NCBI GenBank assembly: GCA_900553885.1
Contig: USFD01000068.1
Location: 1 to 17,099, forward strand
Length of the DNA: 17,099 nucleotides
Source: an uncultured Ruminococcus sp.
GTDB lineage: Bacteria > Bacillota > Clostridia > Lachnospirales > Lachnospiraceae
Direction of reading: 5' to 3'
Shown here in pieces: positions 1 through 7,315 of the stretch. The notes below the pieces were generated by a model, which worked only from the letters and a program-made list of their open reading frames with translations, ran no database searches and was not told where the DNA came from. Every line of letters begins with the position of its first letter. Within the stretch, counting starts at the first letter, position 1. The position numbers and the translations under genes are program-made.

Positions 1-63
1 TTTGCGCTCTTATGTACCGCTGCGCTGTGTCCGAACGAAAGTGTGTCCTCCGGCATTCCCTCA

Positions 64-79
64 TTCCGCCCCGGCGGAA
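64..79. other. GC-rich hairpin downstream of aroB
   Basis: TTCCGCC and GGCGGAA form a perfect 7-bp inverted repeat with a two-base centre, 19 bases past the aroB stop. No T-run follows on either strand, so it is not a standard intrinsic terminator. It may still protect or end the aroB transcript. Confidence 0.4.
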
Positions 80-97
80 GGTATTTCCCTCATAAAT

Positions 98-1153
98 TCA
101 AATTGAATTCTGCCCTTCAAAGAATGTAACGTCAGAGGCGTAAATATAACTGTCCCCGATGTCGTGAAGAAGAATCAGATTCAGATTCCCATTCAGGTTC
201 TTCTTATCCAGACGGATTGCTTCCGTCAGTTCAGAGACGGACAGACCGCAGGAGGAAGGAAGTCCGTAAATATCAAGTGCTTTTCTGATCTTTTCTGCGC
301 AGCCTTTTGCAGTCAGTCCTTTTTCTTCTGCCATTTTCGTGATCTGATACATCCCGATGCCGACTGCCTCGCCATGGCTTTCTCTTTCATAGTGGTAATA
401 CTGTTCGATCGTGTGGGCCAGTGTATGACCGAAATTCAGAAGCATCCGCTCTCCGGTATCAAACTGGTCTGCCTCCACCACGATCCGCTTGATGTCCACA
501 CAGCGTGCAATGATAGAAGGCAGTTCGTCTTTCAGGTCGGCAAACGAACTGTGGCTGCAGAGTGTATCGAAAAGAGAGGCATCCTTGATGCATCCATACT
601 TAATTACTTCGCCCATGCCGTCATTAATAAAATGCGGGGACAGAGTGTCCAGAACCGTTGGATCGATCAACACCATTTTCGGCTGGAAAAAGGCTCCGAC
701 CAGATTTTTTCCCTGGGGAAGATCAACCGCCACTTTCCCGCCTACAGAAGAATCCACCTGGGCAAGAAGAGAGGTGGGAATCTGTACCAGAGAGATACCG
801 CGCAGATAGCTGGCAGCAGCAAACCCTGCCAGATCTCCGATTACCCCTCCCCCAAGGGCAATAACCAGATCACTTCTGGAAAGCTTCGCTTCGAGAAGGG
901 CAGAATAGATACGGGGCAGAGACTGAAAACTCTTGGTAGGCTCTCCGTGAGGAAGAACAAGAGTATGACATTCATAATCTTTCAGAGAAGAAAGAACAGT
1001 TTCCCCATAAAGAGGAAACACATTATCGTCTGATACAATCATAATCCTTCTGCCCTGGAAAACCTGGGGAAGATAAGTTCCACATTTTGAAAGAATTCCA
1101 TTTTCAATATAAATCGGATAAGAATTTTTACCTAAATTAACTGATAGTTTCAT
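98..1153 (-). CDS. aroB: 3-dehydroquinate synthase AroB
   Basis: This enzyme converts DAHP to 3-dehydroquinate, the second step of the cytoplasmic shikimate pathway. It uses NAD+ and a divalent metal. The 351-residue protein has the normal family length. It shows the nucleotide-binding GGGVIGD at 101-107, DSSVGGK at 134-140, and GEVIKYG around Glu182. FGHTLAH has His243 and ESHGEAV has His260; Glu182, His243 and His260 are the expected metal ligands. The ATG at 1153 follows AGGAGAG by a normal spacing. Just upstream of the ribosome binding site, a GAAAGGG/CCCTTTC hairpin (about 1175-1194) sits in the leader. A weak possible promoter reads TTGTAC, 17 bases, TCTATA on the minus strand (1195-1223). 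It is the only gene on this strand, divergent from the lrgA-like gene, and none of its pathway neighbours is visible. Identity is certain; its regulation is not. Confidence 0.97.
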   Translation of the reverse strand: MKLSVNLGKNSYPIYIENGILSKCGTYLPQVFQGRRIMIVSDDNVFPLYGETVLSSLKDYECHTLVLPHGEPTKSFQSLPRIYSALLEAKLSRSDLVIALGGGVIGDLAGFAAASYLRGISLVQIPTSLLAQVDSSVGGKVAVDLPQGKNLVGAFFQPKMVLIDPTVLDTLSPHFINDGMGEVIKYGCIKDASLFDTLCSHSSFADLKDELPSIIARCVDIKRIVVEADQFDTGERMLLNFGHTLAHTIEQYYHYERESHGEAVGIGMYQITKMAEEKGLTAKGCAEKIRKALDIYGLPSSCGLSVSELTEAIRLDKKNLNGNLNLILLHDIGDSYIYASDVTFFEGQNSI

Positions 1154-1293
1154 AAATTGTCTCTCCTTTTGAGGGAAAGGGGTCTGTCCCTTTCTATAGA
1201 ATTTTTTTCTACAACTCGTACAATTTCTTTTATCTGTTTCATCAGAGTGACGGATCTTTTTTGAGCCGGATGACCGGTTCCGTCATACTCTTC

Positions 1294-1322
1294 TTGACAA
1301 GACTTCCTGTGAGGGTTATATT
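1294..1322 (+). promoter_or_regulatory. Predicted sigma-A promoter for lrgA-like operon
   Basis: TTGACA at 1294-1299 is a perfect -35 box. A 17-base spacer separates it from TATATT at 1317-1322, a five-of-six -10 box. Transcription would start near 1329 and give a leader of about 190 bases before the first gene at 1521. Confidence 0.6.
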
Positions 1323-1342
1323 TTTTTCTGTTGCATATGTAT

Positions 1343-1463
1343 ATATGTTTTTCACACAATAATCATATCTTTCCTCTGTCTGTTCAGACTATATGTGACG
1401 CAGATTATTTTACTTAACTTCACACTGTAAAATTTTATCTGTTTAAAGTGTGAAAAATCATAT
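1343..1463. promoter_or_regulatory. Cluster of TTCACAC inverted repeats, candidate operator or leader structure
   Basis: ATATG-TTTTTCACAC (1343-1357) is matched in inverted orientation by GTGTGAAAAATCATAT (1448-1463), differing by one inserted base. A third half-site, TTCACACT at 1419-1426, pairs perfectly with AGTGTGAA at 1447-1454 across 20 bases. All three lie downstream of the predicted start of transcription. They could be roadblock operators or alternative RNA stems in the leader. The regulator is unknown. The 367-base spacer between aroB and the next gene otherwise holds only the promoter and the 1476-1495 repeat. Confidence 0.4.
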
Positions 1464-1475
1464 GTATCATAAATC

Positions 1476-1495
1476 ATTGACAGGGGAATGTCAAT
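1476..1495. repeat. ATTGACA/TGTCAAT inverted repeat before lrgA-like gene
   Basis: ATTGACA (1476-1482) and TGTCAAT (1489-1495) form a perfect 7-bp inverted repeat around GGGGAA, followed by ATTTT and then the AGGAAGG ribosome binding site at 1501-1507. It could be an operator or a weak hairpin close to the translation start. TTGACA alone has no good -10 box at the right distance. Confidence 0.4.
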
Positions 1496-1520
1496 ATTTT
1501 AGGAAGGAATAAACGGATTT

Positions 1521-1886
1521 ATGAAGATTATCAGACAGATCGGAATTATATTTGTTATCTGCTGGTTCAGCGAGGTAATTGAGAGTTTTCTCCCCTTTTC
1601 ATTTCCGGCGAGTGTAACGGGGATGCTCCTTCTCTTTATCTGCCTGGCGGCAGGAATTCTGAAAATTGAACATGTGCAGGAAAAAGCGGATTTTCTTTTG
1701 GAAAACATGGCATTTTTCTTTGTCCCCGCAGGGGTAAGTATTATTAATTATTTTGGAATTCTGAAGAATTCGGCTTTACAGATTGTGATTATCTGTATCA
1801 TTTCTACAATTATTACTTTTACAGTTACAGCATACAGCGTGATGCTGACTGTCAGGTGGATGAACAGGAGGAAACAGCATGAGTGA
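1521..1886 (+). CDS. lrgA: CidA/LrgA family holin-like membrane protein
   Basis: This is a small membrane protein of the CidA/LrgA family. In staphylococci these holin/antiholin-like proteins affect murein hydrolase activity and cell lysis; in other bacteria LrgAB is linked to pyruvate or glycolate transport. The 121 residues form about four membrane segments. The family signatures are FPASVTGMLLLF near residue 28 and ENMAFFFVPAGVSI near 61. The C-terminus is short and basic (RWMNRRKQHE). The ATG at 1521 matches the usual family start, although AGGAAGG is somewhat far upstream at 13 bases. It overlaps the next gene by 8 bases, the standard LrgA-LrgB arrangement. The sequence cannot tell a CidA role from an LrgA role, so the symbol is a family label. 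Confidence 0.88.
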   Translation: MKIIRQIGIIFVICWFSEVIESFLPFSFPASVTGMLLLFICLAAGILKIEHVQEKADFLLENMAFFFVPAGVSIINYFGILKNSALQIVIICIISTIITFTVTAYSVMLTVRWMNRRKQHE

Positions 1887-2559
1887 ACTGACAACATCTC
1901 CCTATTTCGGAGTCGCATTGAGTGTAATTGCATTTGCAGCAGGGGTAAAACTTCAGCAGAAACTGAAAACGCCGGTATGTAATCCGCTGATTATTGCCAT
2001 TCTTCTTGTAGTGGGCGTACTTCTTTTATTTAAAATTCCCTATGAATCTTATTATGAAGGCGGCAAGGTTATTGACATGTTTCTGGCACCGGCCACGGCG
2101 TGCCTTGCGGTAGCCATTTACAGTAAATTAAAAATACTGAAGGAATACTGGTTCCCTATTCTGGTGGGCTGTACTGCCGGCTCTGTTGCGTCTATGGCAA
2201 GCGTATACGGACTGTGCCGGCTGTTCGGACTTGACCAGAGTCTGACGGTATCTCTGCTTCCGAAGTCAGTGACTACTCCTATTGCCGTGAGTGTGGCAGA
2301 GCCCAACGGAGGTGTTGTACCGGTAACGGTTGTAGCGGTGATCTTTACCGGGATCCTGGGAGGCATATTTGCTCCTTTTCTGATCCGCCTGCTTCGGGTG
2401 AAGGACCCTGTGGCGGCAGGTCTGGCTATTGGAGCGTCAAGCCATGCGGTAGGTACATCAAAAGCAGTAGAGCTGGGAGAAACAGAAGGGGCCATGAGCG
2501 GTCTTGCCATTGGAATCTGCGGGATTATTACCGTGATTTTTTCCATGGTTATATTCTGA
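1879..2559 (+). CDS. lrgB: LrgB/CidB family membrane protein
   Basis: This is the partner of the preceding LrgA-like protein, a polytopic inner-membrane protein of 226 residues with about six or seven hydrophobic segments. The family core is clear: LLPKSVTTPIA followed by EPNGG in the middle, and GASSHAVGTSKAVELGE with EGAMSGLAIGICG near the C-terminus. The start is an ATG behind AGGAGG, inside the 3' end of the upstream gene, so translational coupling is likely. The pair has been tied to lysis control and, in some bacteria, to export or uptake of small carboxylic acids. Which applies here cannot be seen. No lytSR-like regulator is in the window, and I see no terminator after the stop. Confidence 0.93.
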   Translation: MSELTTSPYFGVALSVIAFAAGVKLQQKLKTPVCNPLIIAILLVVGVLLLFKIPYESYYEGGKVIDMFLAPATACLAVAIYSKLKILKEYWFPILVGCTAGSVASMASVYGLCRLFGLDQSLTVSLLPKSVTTPIAVSVAEPNGGVVPVTVVAVIFTGILGGIFAPFLIRLLRVKDPVAAGLAIGASSHAVGTSKAVELGETEGAMSGLAIGICGIITVIFSMVIF

Positions 2560-2658
2560 TTTTTATTCTGACGGGTTTTCGCTGTGGAAAGATAGGTATA
2601 TACTTGGAAATAAATACACAAAATAAAAAAACAGTGTCGGATCAGAGGAGGGAAGAAT

Positions 2659-4227
2659 GTGAAAAAGGATGCAGGCTATACATTAAAGCGGGCACACAGA
2701 CTGCCGGTTATTCTAATAGGGGAAGGGCTTCTGACGGGCGCGGCAGCCGGTCTTATTGTACTGCTGTATCGGGTCGCTCTTACATATGCCGGCCGGTGGC
2801 TGAAGGATATTGTACAGTTTATTGAGGGCAGTGCATTAAAGACGGCGGGCTGGTTTCTGGTTCTCTTCCTTCTTGCGCTTATTACAGGGAAGCTGGTAAA
2901 GTGGGAGCCGATGATTTCCGGAAGCGGAATTCCTCAGGTGGAAGGAGAGATCCTGGGAAAGCTGAGTCAGAACTGGAAAAAAGTACTCCCGGCTAAATTT
3001 GCAGGTGGATTTCTGTGCCTGCTGGGCGGGCTGTCGCTGGGAAGGGAAGGCCCTTCTATTCAGCTGGGAGCCATGACAGGTCAGGGAATTTCCCGTCTCC
3101 TGAACCGGGGAAAGACAGAGGAGAAGTATATTATGACATGCGGGGCCAGCGCGGGGCTTGCAGCCGCTTTTCATGCCCCTCTGGCAGGAATGATGTTTTC
3201 ACTGGAGGAAATTCACAAAGGATTTTCCGTGACTCTCCTGGTCTCGGTTATGACAGCGTCGGTGACAGCAGATTATATTTCGTCTTATATTATCGGCCTG
3301 GATCCGGTGTTTCAGTTCCGGCTGGAGCATGTGCTGCCTCAGAATTATTACTGGCTGCTGGTCGTGCTTGGAATTGTGCTGGGGGTTTTCGGCGCGTTAT
3401 ATAATAAGGGAATGCTAAAGGCACAGGAGCTGTATAAGAAGTGGAAGTGGCTGAATGAGACAAAGCGTCTGGTTATTGCTTTTATGGCAGCAGGTGTAAT
3501 GGCCGTTCTGATGCCTTCGGTTCTGGGAAGCGGAGGAGATCTTATTGTATCTCTGACAAACGGTGAAATGGTACTGTCTGTGGTGCTTATTACGTTTGTA
3601 GTAAAATTTCTGTTTTCCGCGGTGAGTTTCGGCTCCGGCGCACCGGGAGGAATATTCTTTCCACTTCTGATTCTGGGGGCGCTCCTTGGCGGGGCGTTTG
3701 CCATGTTATGCGTGGAATGGCTCGGGATGGATCCGATATACATAAATAATTTAGTACTTCTTGCCATGGCAGGGTATTTTACAGCGATTGTCAGAGCGCC
3801 GATTACCGGAATTATTCTTCTGTTTGAAATGTCCGGCTCTGTCAGTCAGATGCTTTCCCTGGCCATTGTATCTGTGGCGGCGTATATTACAGCCACATTA
3901 CTTAGATCCGAACCGATTTATGACAGCCTTCTTGCAAGAATTCTGGAAGGAAAAGAGAAAAATAAGGGGCAGACAGTTCCGGGACGGCAGAAAGTCCTGA
4001 ATGAATTTGTCATTATGAGCGGTTCTGTTTTAGAAGGGCGCACAGTGATGGAGATACACTGGCCCGGGAACTGCCTGCTGGTCACTTTGGAGCGGGGCGG
4101 AAAAGAGCTGATTCCCAAGGGAAAAACCCGGCTTGAGGCCGGTGACCGGCTGACGGTTATGACAGATGAGAGGGATGCCGGATATGTACATGACAAATTA
4201 GAAAACTTATGTTATACTTCAATTTAG
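2659..4227 (+). CDS. ClC family H+/Cl- antiporter with C-terminal RCK_C domain
   Basis: This membrane protein of the ClC family has 522 residues. The anion-path motifs are all present: GSGIP at 88-92, GREGP at 128-132 and GSGAPGGIFFP near 330. Glu130 matches the gating glutamate of E. coli ClcA. The second glutamate of SLEEI (Glu184) matches the internal proton glutamate, and IYDSL supplies the conserved tyrosine. Together these favour a proton-coupled chloride exchanger over a channel, and rule out the fluoride-type ClC signature. Residues from about 440 to the end look like an RCK_C/TrkA-C ligand-binding domain, which probably gates transport. The start is GTG at 2659, six bases after AGGAGGG. 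The ATG two bases earlier is followed at once by a stop. The promoter for pyrH lies in its last codons. Confidence 0.93.
   Translation: MKKDAGYTLKRAHRLPVILIGEGLLTGAAAGLIVLLYRVALTYAGRWLKDIVQFIEGSALKTAGWFLVLFLLALITGKLVKWEPMISGSGIPQVEGEILGKLSQNWKKVLPAKFAGGFLCLLGGLSLGREGPSIQLGAMTGQGISRLLNRGKTEEKYIMTCGASAGLAAAFHAPLAGMMFSLEEIHKGFSVTLLVSVMTASVTADYISSYIIGLDPVFQFRLEHVLPQNYYWLLVVLGIVLGVFGALYNKGMLKAQELYKKWKWLNETKRLVIAFMAAGVMAVLMPSVLGSGGDLIVSLTNGEMVLSVVLITFVVKFLFSAVSFGSGAPGGIFFPLLILGALLGGAFAMLCVEWLGMDPIYINNLVLLAMAGYFTAIVRAPITGIILLFEMSGSVSQMLSLAIVSVAAYITATLLRSEPIYDSLLARILEGKEKNKGQTVPGRQKVLNEFVIMSGSVLEGRTVMEIHWPGNCLLVTLERGGKELIPKGKTRLEAGDRLTVMTDERDAGYVHDKLENLCYTSI
4190..4218 (+). promoter_or_regulatory. 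Predicted extended -10 promoter for pyrH operon, inside ClC gene
   Basis: ATGACA (4190-4195), a 17-base spacer, then TATACT (4213-4218), with an upstream TG at 4210-4211 forming an extended -10. Both boxes match five of six consensus bases. The predicted start is close to 4225, at the ClC stop codon, and leaves a leader of about 34 bases with AAAGGAG before pyrH. The promoter would let the essential pyrH cluster be expressed independently of the transporter gene. Confidence 0.6.
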
Positions 4228-4258
4228 AATTGACAGAAATCAAAGGAGCCATACAATT

Positions 4259-4954
4259 ATGAAAAGAGTATTGTTAAAGCTGAGCGGCGAGGCGCTGGCA
4301 GGCGATAAGAAGACCGGATTTGACGAGGCTACCTGTATCGGGGTTGCAAAACAGGTAAAGCAGCTGGTGGATTCCGGAATTCAGGTTGCGATTGTTACCG
4401 GAGGAGGAAACTTCTGGCGGGGACGTACCAGCGAGACCATTGACCGGACGAAGGCAGATCAGATCGGAATGCTGGCAACGGTGATGAACTGCATTTATGT
4501 ATCTGATATTTTCCGGTATGAGGGAATGAAGACAGAAGTATTTACTCCCTTTGTGTGCGGGTCATTTACCTCTTTGTTCTCTAAAGACGCTGCGGTTGAG
4601 GCGCTGGAAGCAGGAAAAGTGATTTTCTTTGCAGGAGGAACCGGACATCCGTATTTTTCCACAGACACAGGGGCTGTTCTGCGCGCGATTGAAATTGAGG
4701 CAGATGCCATGCTTCTGGCGAAAGCCATTGATGGAATTTATGACAGTGATCCGAAGATAAATCCGGAGGCAGTCAAATACGATGAAGTGTCTATTCAGGA
4801 AGTAATAGACAAAAAACTTGCAGCAGTGGATCTGACAGCTTCGATTCTCTGCCTTGAAAATAAAATGCCCATGCTCGTGTTCGGACTGAATGAGGAGAAC
4901 AGTATTGTAGAGACTATGAGCGGGAATTTCACGGGAACAAAAGTAACAGTGTAG
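4259..4954 (+). CDS. pyrH: UMP kinase PyrH
   Basis: PyrH phosphorylates UMP to UDP with ATP, an essential cytoplasmic step feeding RNA, DNA and UDP-sugar synthesis for the cell wall. The 231-residue protein belongs to the bacterial hexameric amino-acid-kinase fold. It carries KLSGEAL at 7-13, GGGNFWRG at 48-55, ADQIGMLATVMN at 66-77 and GGTGHPYFSTDT at 126-137. AAAGGAG precedes the ATG. The stop codon overlaps the AGGAGG of frr, so the two genes are tightly linked. In many Firmicutes rpsB and tsf precede pyrH. Here a ClC gene does, so this is the first gene of the unit. Confidence 0.97.
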   Translation: MKRVLLKLSGEALAGDKKTGFDEATCIGVAKQVKQLVDSGIQVAIVTGGGNFWRGRTSETIDRTKADQIGMLATVMNCIYVSDIFRYEGMKTEVFTPFVCGSFTSLFSKDAAVEALEAGKVIFFAGGTGHPYFSTDTGAVLRAIEIEADAMLLAKAIDGIYDSDPKINPEAVKYDEVSIQEVIDKKLAAVDLTASILCLENKMPMLVFGLNEENSIVETMSGNFTGTKVTV

Positions 4955-4966
4955 GAGGATTTTACC

Positions 4967-5518
4967 ATGAATGAAAGACTGACGACATATGACAGTAAAA
5001 TGACAAAGACACTCAATAATCTGGATGCCGAGCTGGCTACAATCCGCGCAGGACGTGCAAATCCCCATGTGCTGGACAAGCTGACAGTGGACTATTACGG
5101 AGTTCCCACACCGATTCAGCAGGCAGCAAATGTATCCGTGCCGGAGGCCCGTATGATTCAGATCCAGCCCTGGGAGAAGAGTATGTTAAAGGCGATAGAA
5201 AAGGCAATTCTTACTTCGGATATCGGCATCAATCCGACCAATGACGGCTCCTGTATCCGTCTTGTTTTTCCGGAGCTTACAGAGGAACGCAGAAAAGAAC
5301 TGGCAAAAGATGTAAAGAAGAAAGGCGAAGGAGCCAAAGTTGCAGTGCGCAATATCCGCAGAGACGGAAATGTGGCATTTAAAAAACTGAAGGGAACAGA
5401 GGTTTCCGAGGATGAGATTAAAGATCTGGAAGATGAACTTCAGAAACTGACAGATAAATATGTAGAAAAGATCGACAAGATGGTGGAGACAAAATCAAAA
5501 GAGATCATGACGGTGTAA
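4967..5518 (+). CDS. frr: Ribosome recycling factor Frr
   Basis: Frr, with EF-G, splits post-termination 70S ribosomes so that the subunits can be reused. The 183-residue protein is near the usual 185. Its pattern is the classic one: an N-terminal helix with LATIRAGRANPHVLD, then the small beta domain (YYGVPTPIQQAANV and PWEKSMLKAIEKAI). A charged helical segment follows with LTEERRKELAKDVKKK and the conserved VRNIRRD. AGGAGG at 4953-4958 starts inside the pyrH stop codon, eight bases before the ATG. A 139-base gap with hairpins separates frr from uppS. Confidence 0.97.
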   Translation: MNERLTTYDSKMTKTLNNLDAELATIRAGRANPHVLDKLTVDYYGVPTPIQQAANVSVPEARMIQIQPWEKSMLKAIEKAILTSDIGINPTNDGSCIRLVFPELTEERRKELAKDVKKKGEGAKVAVRNIRRDGNVAFKKLKGTEVSEDEIKDLEDELQKLTDKYVEKIDKMVETKSKEIMTV

Positions 5519-5534
5519 ACCGGAACACATACAG

Positions 5535-5564
5535 AAGGGGGCTTTTAAATCAGGGCTCCCTTTT
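5535..5564 (+). terminator. Possible weak terminator or attenuator between frr and uppS
   Basis: AAGGGGGC (5535-5542) pairs with GCTCCCTT (5555-5562), including one G-U pair, around a 12-base loop, and the run TTTT (5561-5564) overlaps and follows the stem. The stem is only 8 bp and the U-tract short, so only partial termination or transcript processing is likely. It lies 16 bases after frr. Confidence 0.4.
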
Positions 5565-5587
5565 GCATGGAAGCTTACCGGGAAGAT

Positions 5588-5616
5588 TTGAAATGCAGAG
5601 ACCGGACAGGTATCCT
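5588..5616 (+). promoter_or_regulatory. Possible internal promoter for uppS
   Basis: TTGAAA (5588-5593) and TATCCT (5611-5616) are 17 bases apart. The -35 box is good (five of six) and the -10 box mediocre (four of six). It sits just after the terminator-like hairpin and about 40 bases before uppS. Confidence 0.3.
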
Positions 5617-5657
5617 GGGGATTTCCGGCATCTGCCTTATGGATAGGGGAATGAATC

Positions 5658-6377
5658 ATGAAAGTACCGCAGCATATTGCGATTATTTTAGATGGAAACG
5701 GACGCTGGGCAAAAGCCAAGGGTATGCCAAGAAATTACGGCCATGCTCAGGGAAGTAAAAATGTGGAGAGAATCTGCGAGGAAGCGTGGCGGATGGGAAT
5801 CAAGTACCTGACCGTATATGCTTTTTCGACCGAGAACTGGAGCAGGCCGGAAAGTGAGGTTGCCGCTCTGATGAAGCTGCTTCGCAATTACATGAAGACC
5901 TGTCTGAAGACGGCGGCAAAAAATGATATGAAGATCCGCGTGATCGGAGATATTGAACCTCTGGATGACGATATAAAAAGCAGAATCCGGGAACTGGAAG
6001 CAGCCACTGTAAATAACGGAGGACTGAATTTTACCATAGCGCTCAATTACGGAAGCAGAGATGAGATTGTCCGTGCTTCCCGCCGGATAGCAAAAGACTG
6101 TGCAGAAGGCAGGCTGGATCCCGATCGTATCGATGAATCGGTGTTTGAATCCTACCTTGATACCCATGGTATTCCGGATCCGGATCTGATGATCCGTACA
6201 AGCGGCGAGCAGAGACTTTCCAATTATCTGCTCTGGCAGCTTGCCTACTCGGAGTTTTATTTTACAGACGTGCCATGGCCGGATTTTACAAAGGAAGAGC
6301 TGGTAAAAGCAGTGGAAGAGTATAATCACAGACACAGACGTTTCGGCGGTGTAGAGGAGGGACAGGCAGATGTTTAG
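5658..6377 (+). CDS. uppS: Isoprenyl transferase (undecaprenyl diphosphate synthase) UppS
   Basis: This cis-prenyltransferase adds isopentenyl units to farnesyl diphosphate, making the C55 lipid that carries peptidoglycan and other wall precursors across the membrane. The 239-residue protein shows HIAIILDGNGRWA with catalytic Asp12, FSTENW at 56-61, and RTSGEQRLSNYLLWQ near 180-194, which binds the diphosphate of the incoming unit. The ATG at 5658 follows AGGGG by eight bases and matches the usual N-terminus. It overlaps cdsA by 8 bases. Its substrate depends on dxr, two genes downstream, so the cluster joins supply and use of isoprenoids. The exact chain length cannot be read from the sequence. 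Confidence 0.96.
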   Translation: MKVPQHIAIILDGNGRWAKAKGMPRNYGHAQGSKNVERICEEAWRMGIKYLTVYAFSTENWSRPESEVAALMKLLRNYMKTCLKTAAKNDMKIRVIGDIEPLDDDIKSRIRELEAATVNNGGLNFTIALNYGSRDEIVRASRRIAKDCAEGRLDPDRIDESVFESYLDTHGIPDPDLMIRTSGEQRLSNYLLWQLAYSEFYFTDVPWPDFTKEELVKAVEEYNHRHRRFGGVEEGQADV

Positions 6378-7182
6378 AACGCGGTTATTAAGTGGAATTC
6401 TGCTTGTGATCATTGCTCTGGTCACGGTAATTACAGGGGGAGATCTTCTGTTTTTTGTCCTGCTTGCCGTCAGTCTGATTGGCATGACAGAACTTTACAA
6501 AGTGTTTGGAATTGAAAAAAAGCCTCCGGGTACAGTCGGATATATTGCGGCGATTGCTTACTACGGCCTTCTGTATTTTGAGGAGTATCTTCCGGGAGAA
6601 CGTCTGAACTGGTTTATGATGCTGTTTATGGCATTTCTGATCTGTCAGATGGCAGTGCTTGTGTTTGCGTATCCCAAATATAATACGCAGCAGATAATGG
6701 CCGCATTTTTCGGCATGTTCTACGTTGCGGTAATGCTGTCCTATATTTATCAGGTACGGATTCTCCCCGGCGGTGTCTTTACGGTGTGGCTTGTATTTGT
6801 CTGCTCCTGGGGGTGCGATACATGTGCATACTGTGTGGGAATGCTGATCGGAAAACATAAGATGGCACCTATATTAAGTCCGAAAAAATCCGTGGAAGGC
6901 GGAATCGGCGGAATCCTGGGAGCCGCTCTGATCGGAGTGCTTTATGGCCTGGCAATTAATTACTGGGGGAATGCAGGAGTGGACGTTCTGCCCTATGCGG
7001 TAATCGGAGCGGCAGGCGGAGCAATTTCCCAGATCGGTGATCTGGCTGCATCGGCAATTAAGCGGTATCATAATATTAAAGATTACGGAAAACTGATTCC
7101 CGGACACGGCGGAATTCTGGACCGTTTTGACAGTGTGATTTTCACTGCCCCGATTATTTATTATCTTGCTATCATGCTCTGA
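6370..7182 (+). CDS. cdsA: Phosphatidate cytidylyltransferase CdsA
   Basis: CdsA makes CDP-diacylglycerol from CTP and phosphatidic acid, the branch point of bacterial phospholipid synthesis, in the cytoplasmic membrane. The 270 residues are highly hydrophobic, with roughly eight membrane segments. The family signature is complete at 228-254: SAIKRYHNIKDYGK, then PGHGGILDRFD with its paired aspartates for metal binding. Translation starts inside the 3' end of uppS with GGAGGG upstream, so coupling is likely. A 152-base gap with two hairpins follows before dxr. The identification is firm. Confidence 0.96.
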   Translation: MFRTRLLSGILLVIIALVTVITGGDLLFFVLLAVSLIGMTELYKVFGIEKKPPGTVGYIAAIAYYGLLYFEEYLPGERLNWFMMLFMAFLICQMAVLVFAYPKYNTQQIMAAFFGMFYVAVMLSYIYQVRILPGGVFTVWLVFVCSWGCDTCAYCVGMLIGKHKMAPILSPKKSVEGGIGGILGAALIGVLYGLAINYWGNAGVDVLPYAVIGAAGGAISQIGDLAASAIKRYHNIKDYGKLIPGHGGILDRFDSVIFTAPIIYYLAIML

Positions 7183-7186
7183 TAGA

Positions 7187-7210
7187 TTCCCGGCATATGA
7201 TTTCCGGGAA
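7187..7210. other. Hairpin after cdsA
   Basis: TTCCCGG (7187-7193) and CCGGGAA (7204-7210) form a perfect 7-bp inverted repeat with a 10-base loop directly after the cdsA stop. No T-run follows, so RNA stabilisation or processing is more likely than termination. Confidence 0.35.
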
Positions 7211-7290
7211 GGAAAGCAGGATTTACTGCACAAGGGTGAAAGATTTCTGAATTGAAAAGCAGTAACAGCTGAATCAGAGAAAAGAGAAGT

Positions 7291-7315
7291 AAAGCGGATT
7301 ATCAAATTCCGCTTT
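7291..7315. other. Hairpin before dxr
   Basis: AAAGCGGA (7291-7298) and TCCGCTTT (7308-7315) form a perfect 8-bp inverted repeat with a 9-base loop, 19 bases before the dxr start. The 3' arm ends in TTT but CC follows, so it is a poor terminator. It may shape the leader next to the AGAAGG ribosome binding site. Confidence 0.35.

Noticed and set aside
1154..1400. A T-box or similar amino-acid leader for aroB
   Set aside because: No T-box TGGNACCGCG-type sequence or specifier stem is visible on the minus strand.
2560..2658. A promoter for the ClC gene
   Set aside because: GGTATATACT resembles a -10 box, but no acceptable -35 box lies at the right distance, and read-through from lrgB is possible.
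5567..5758. A 63-codon frame between frr and uppS
   Set aside because: It has no clear ribosome binding site, overlaps the start of uppS in another frame, and has no recognisable product.
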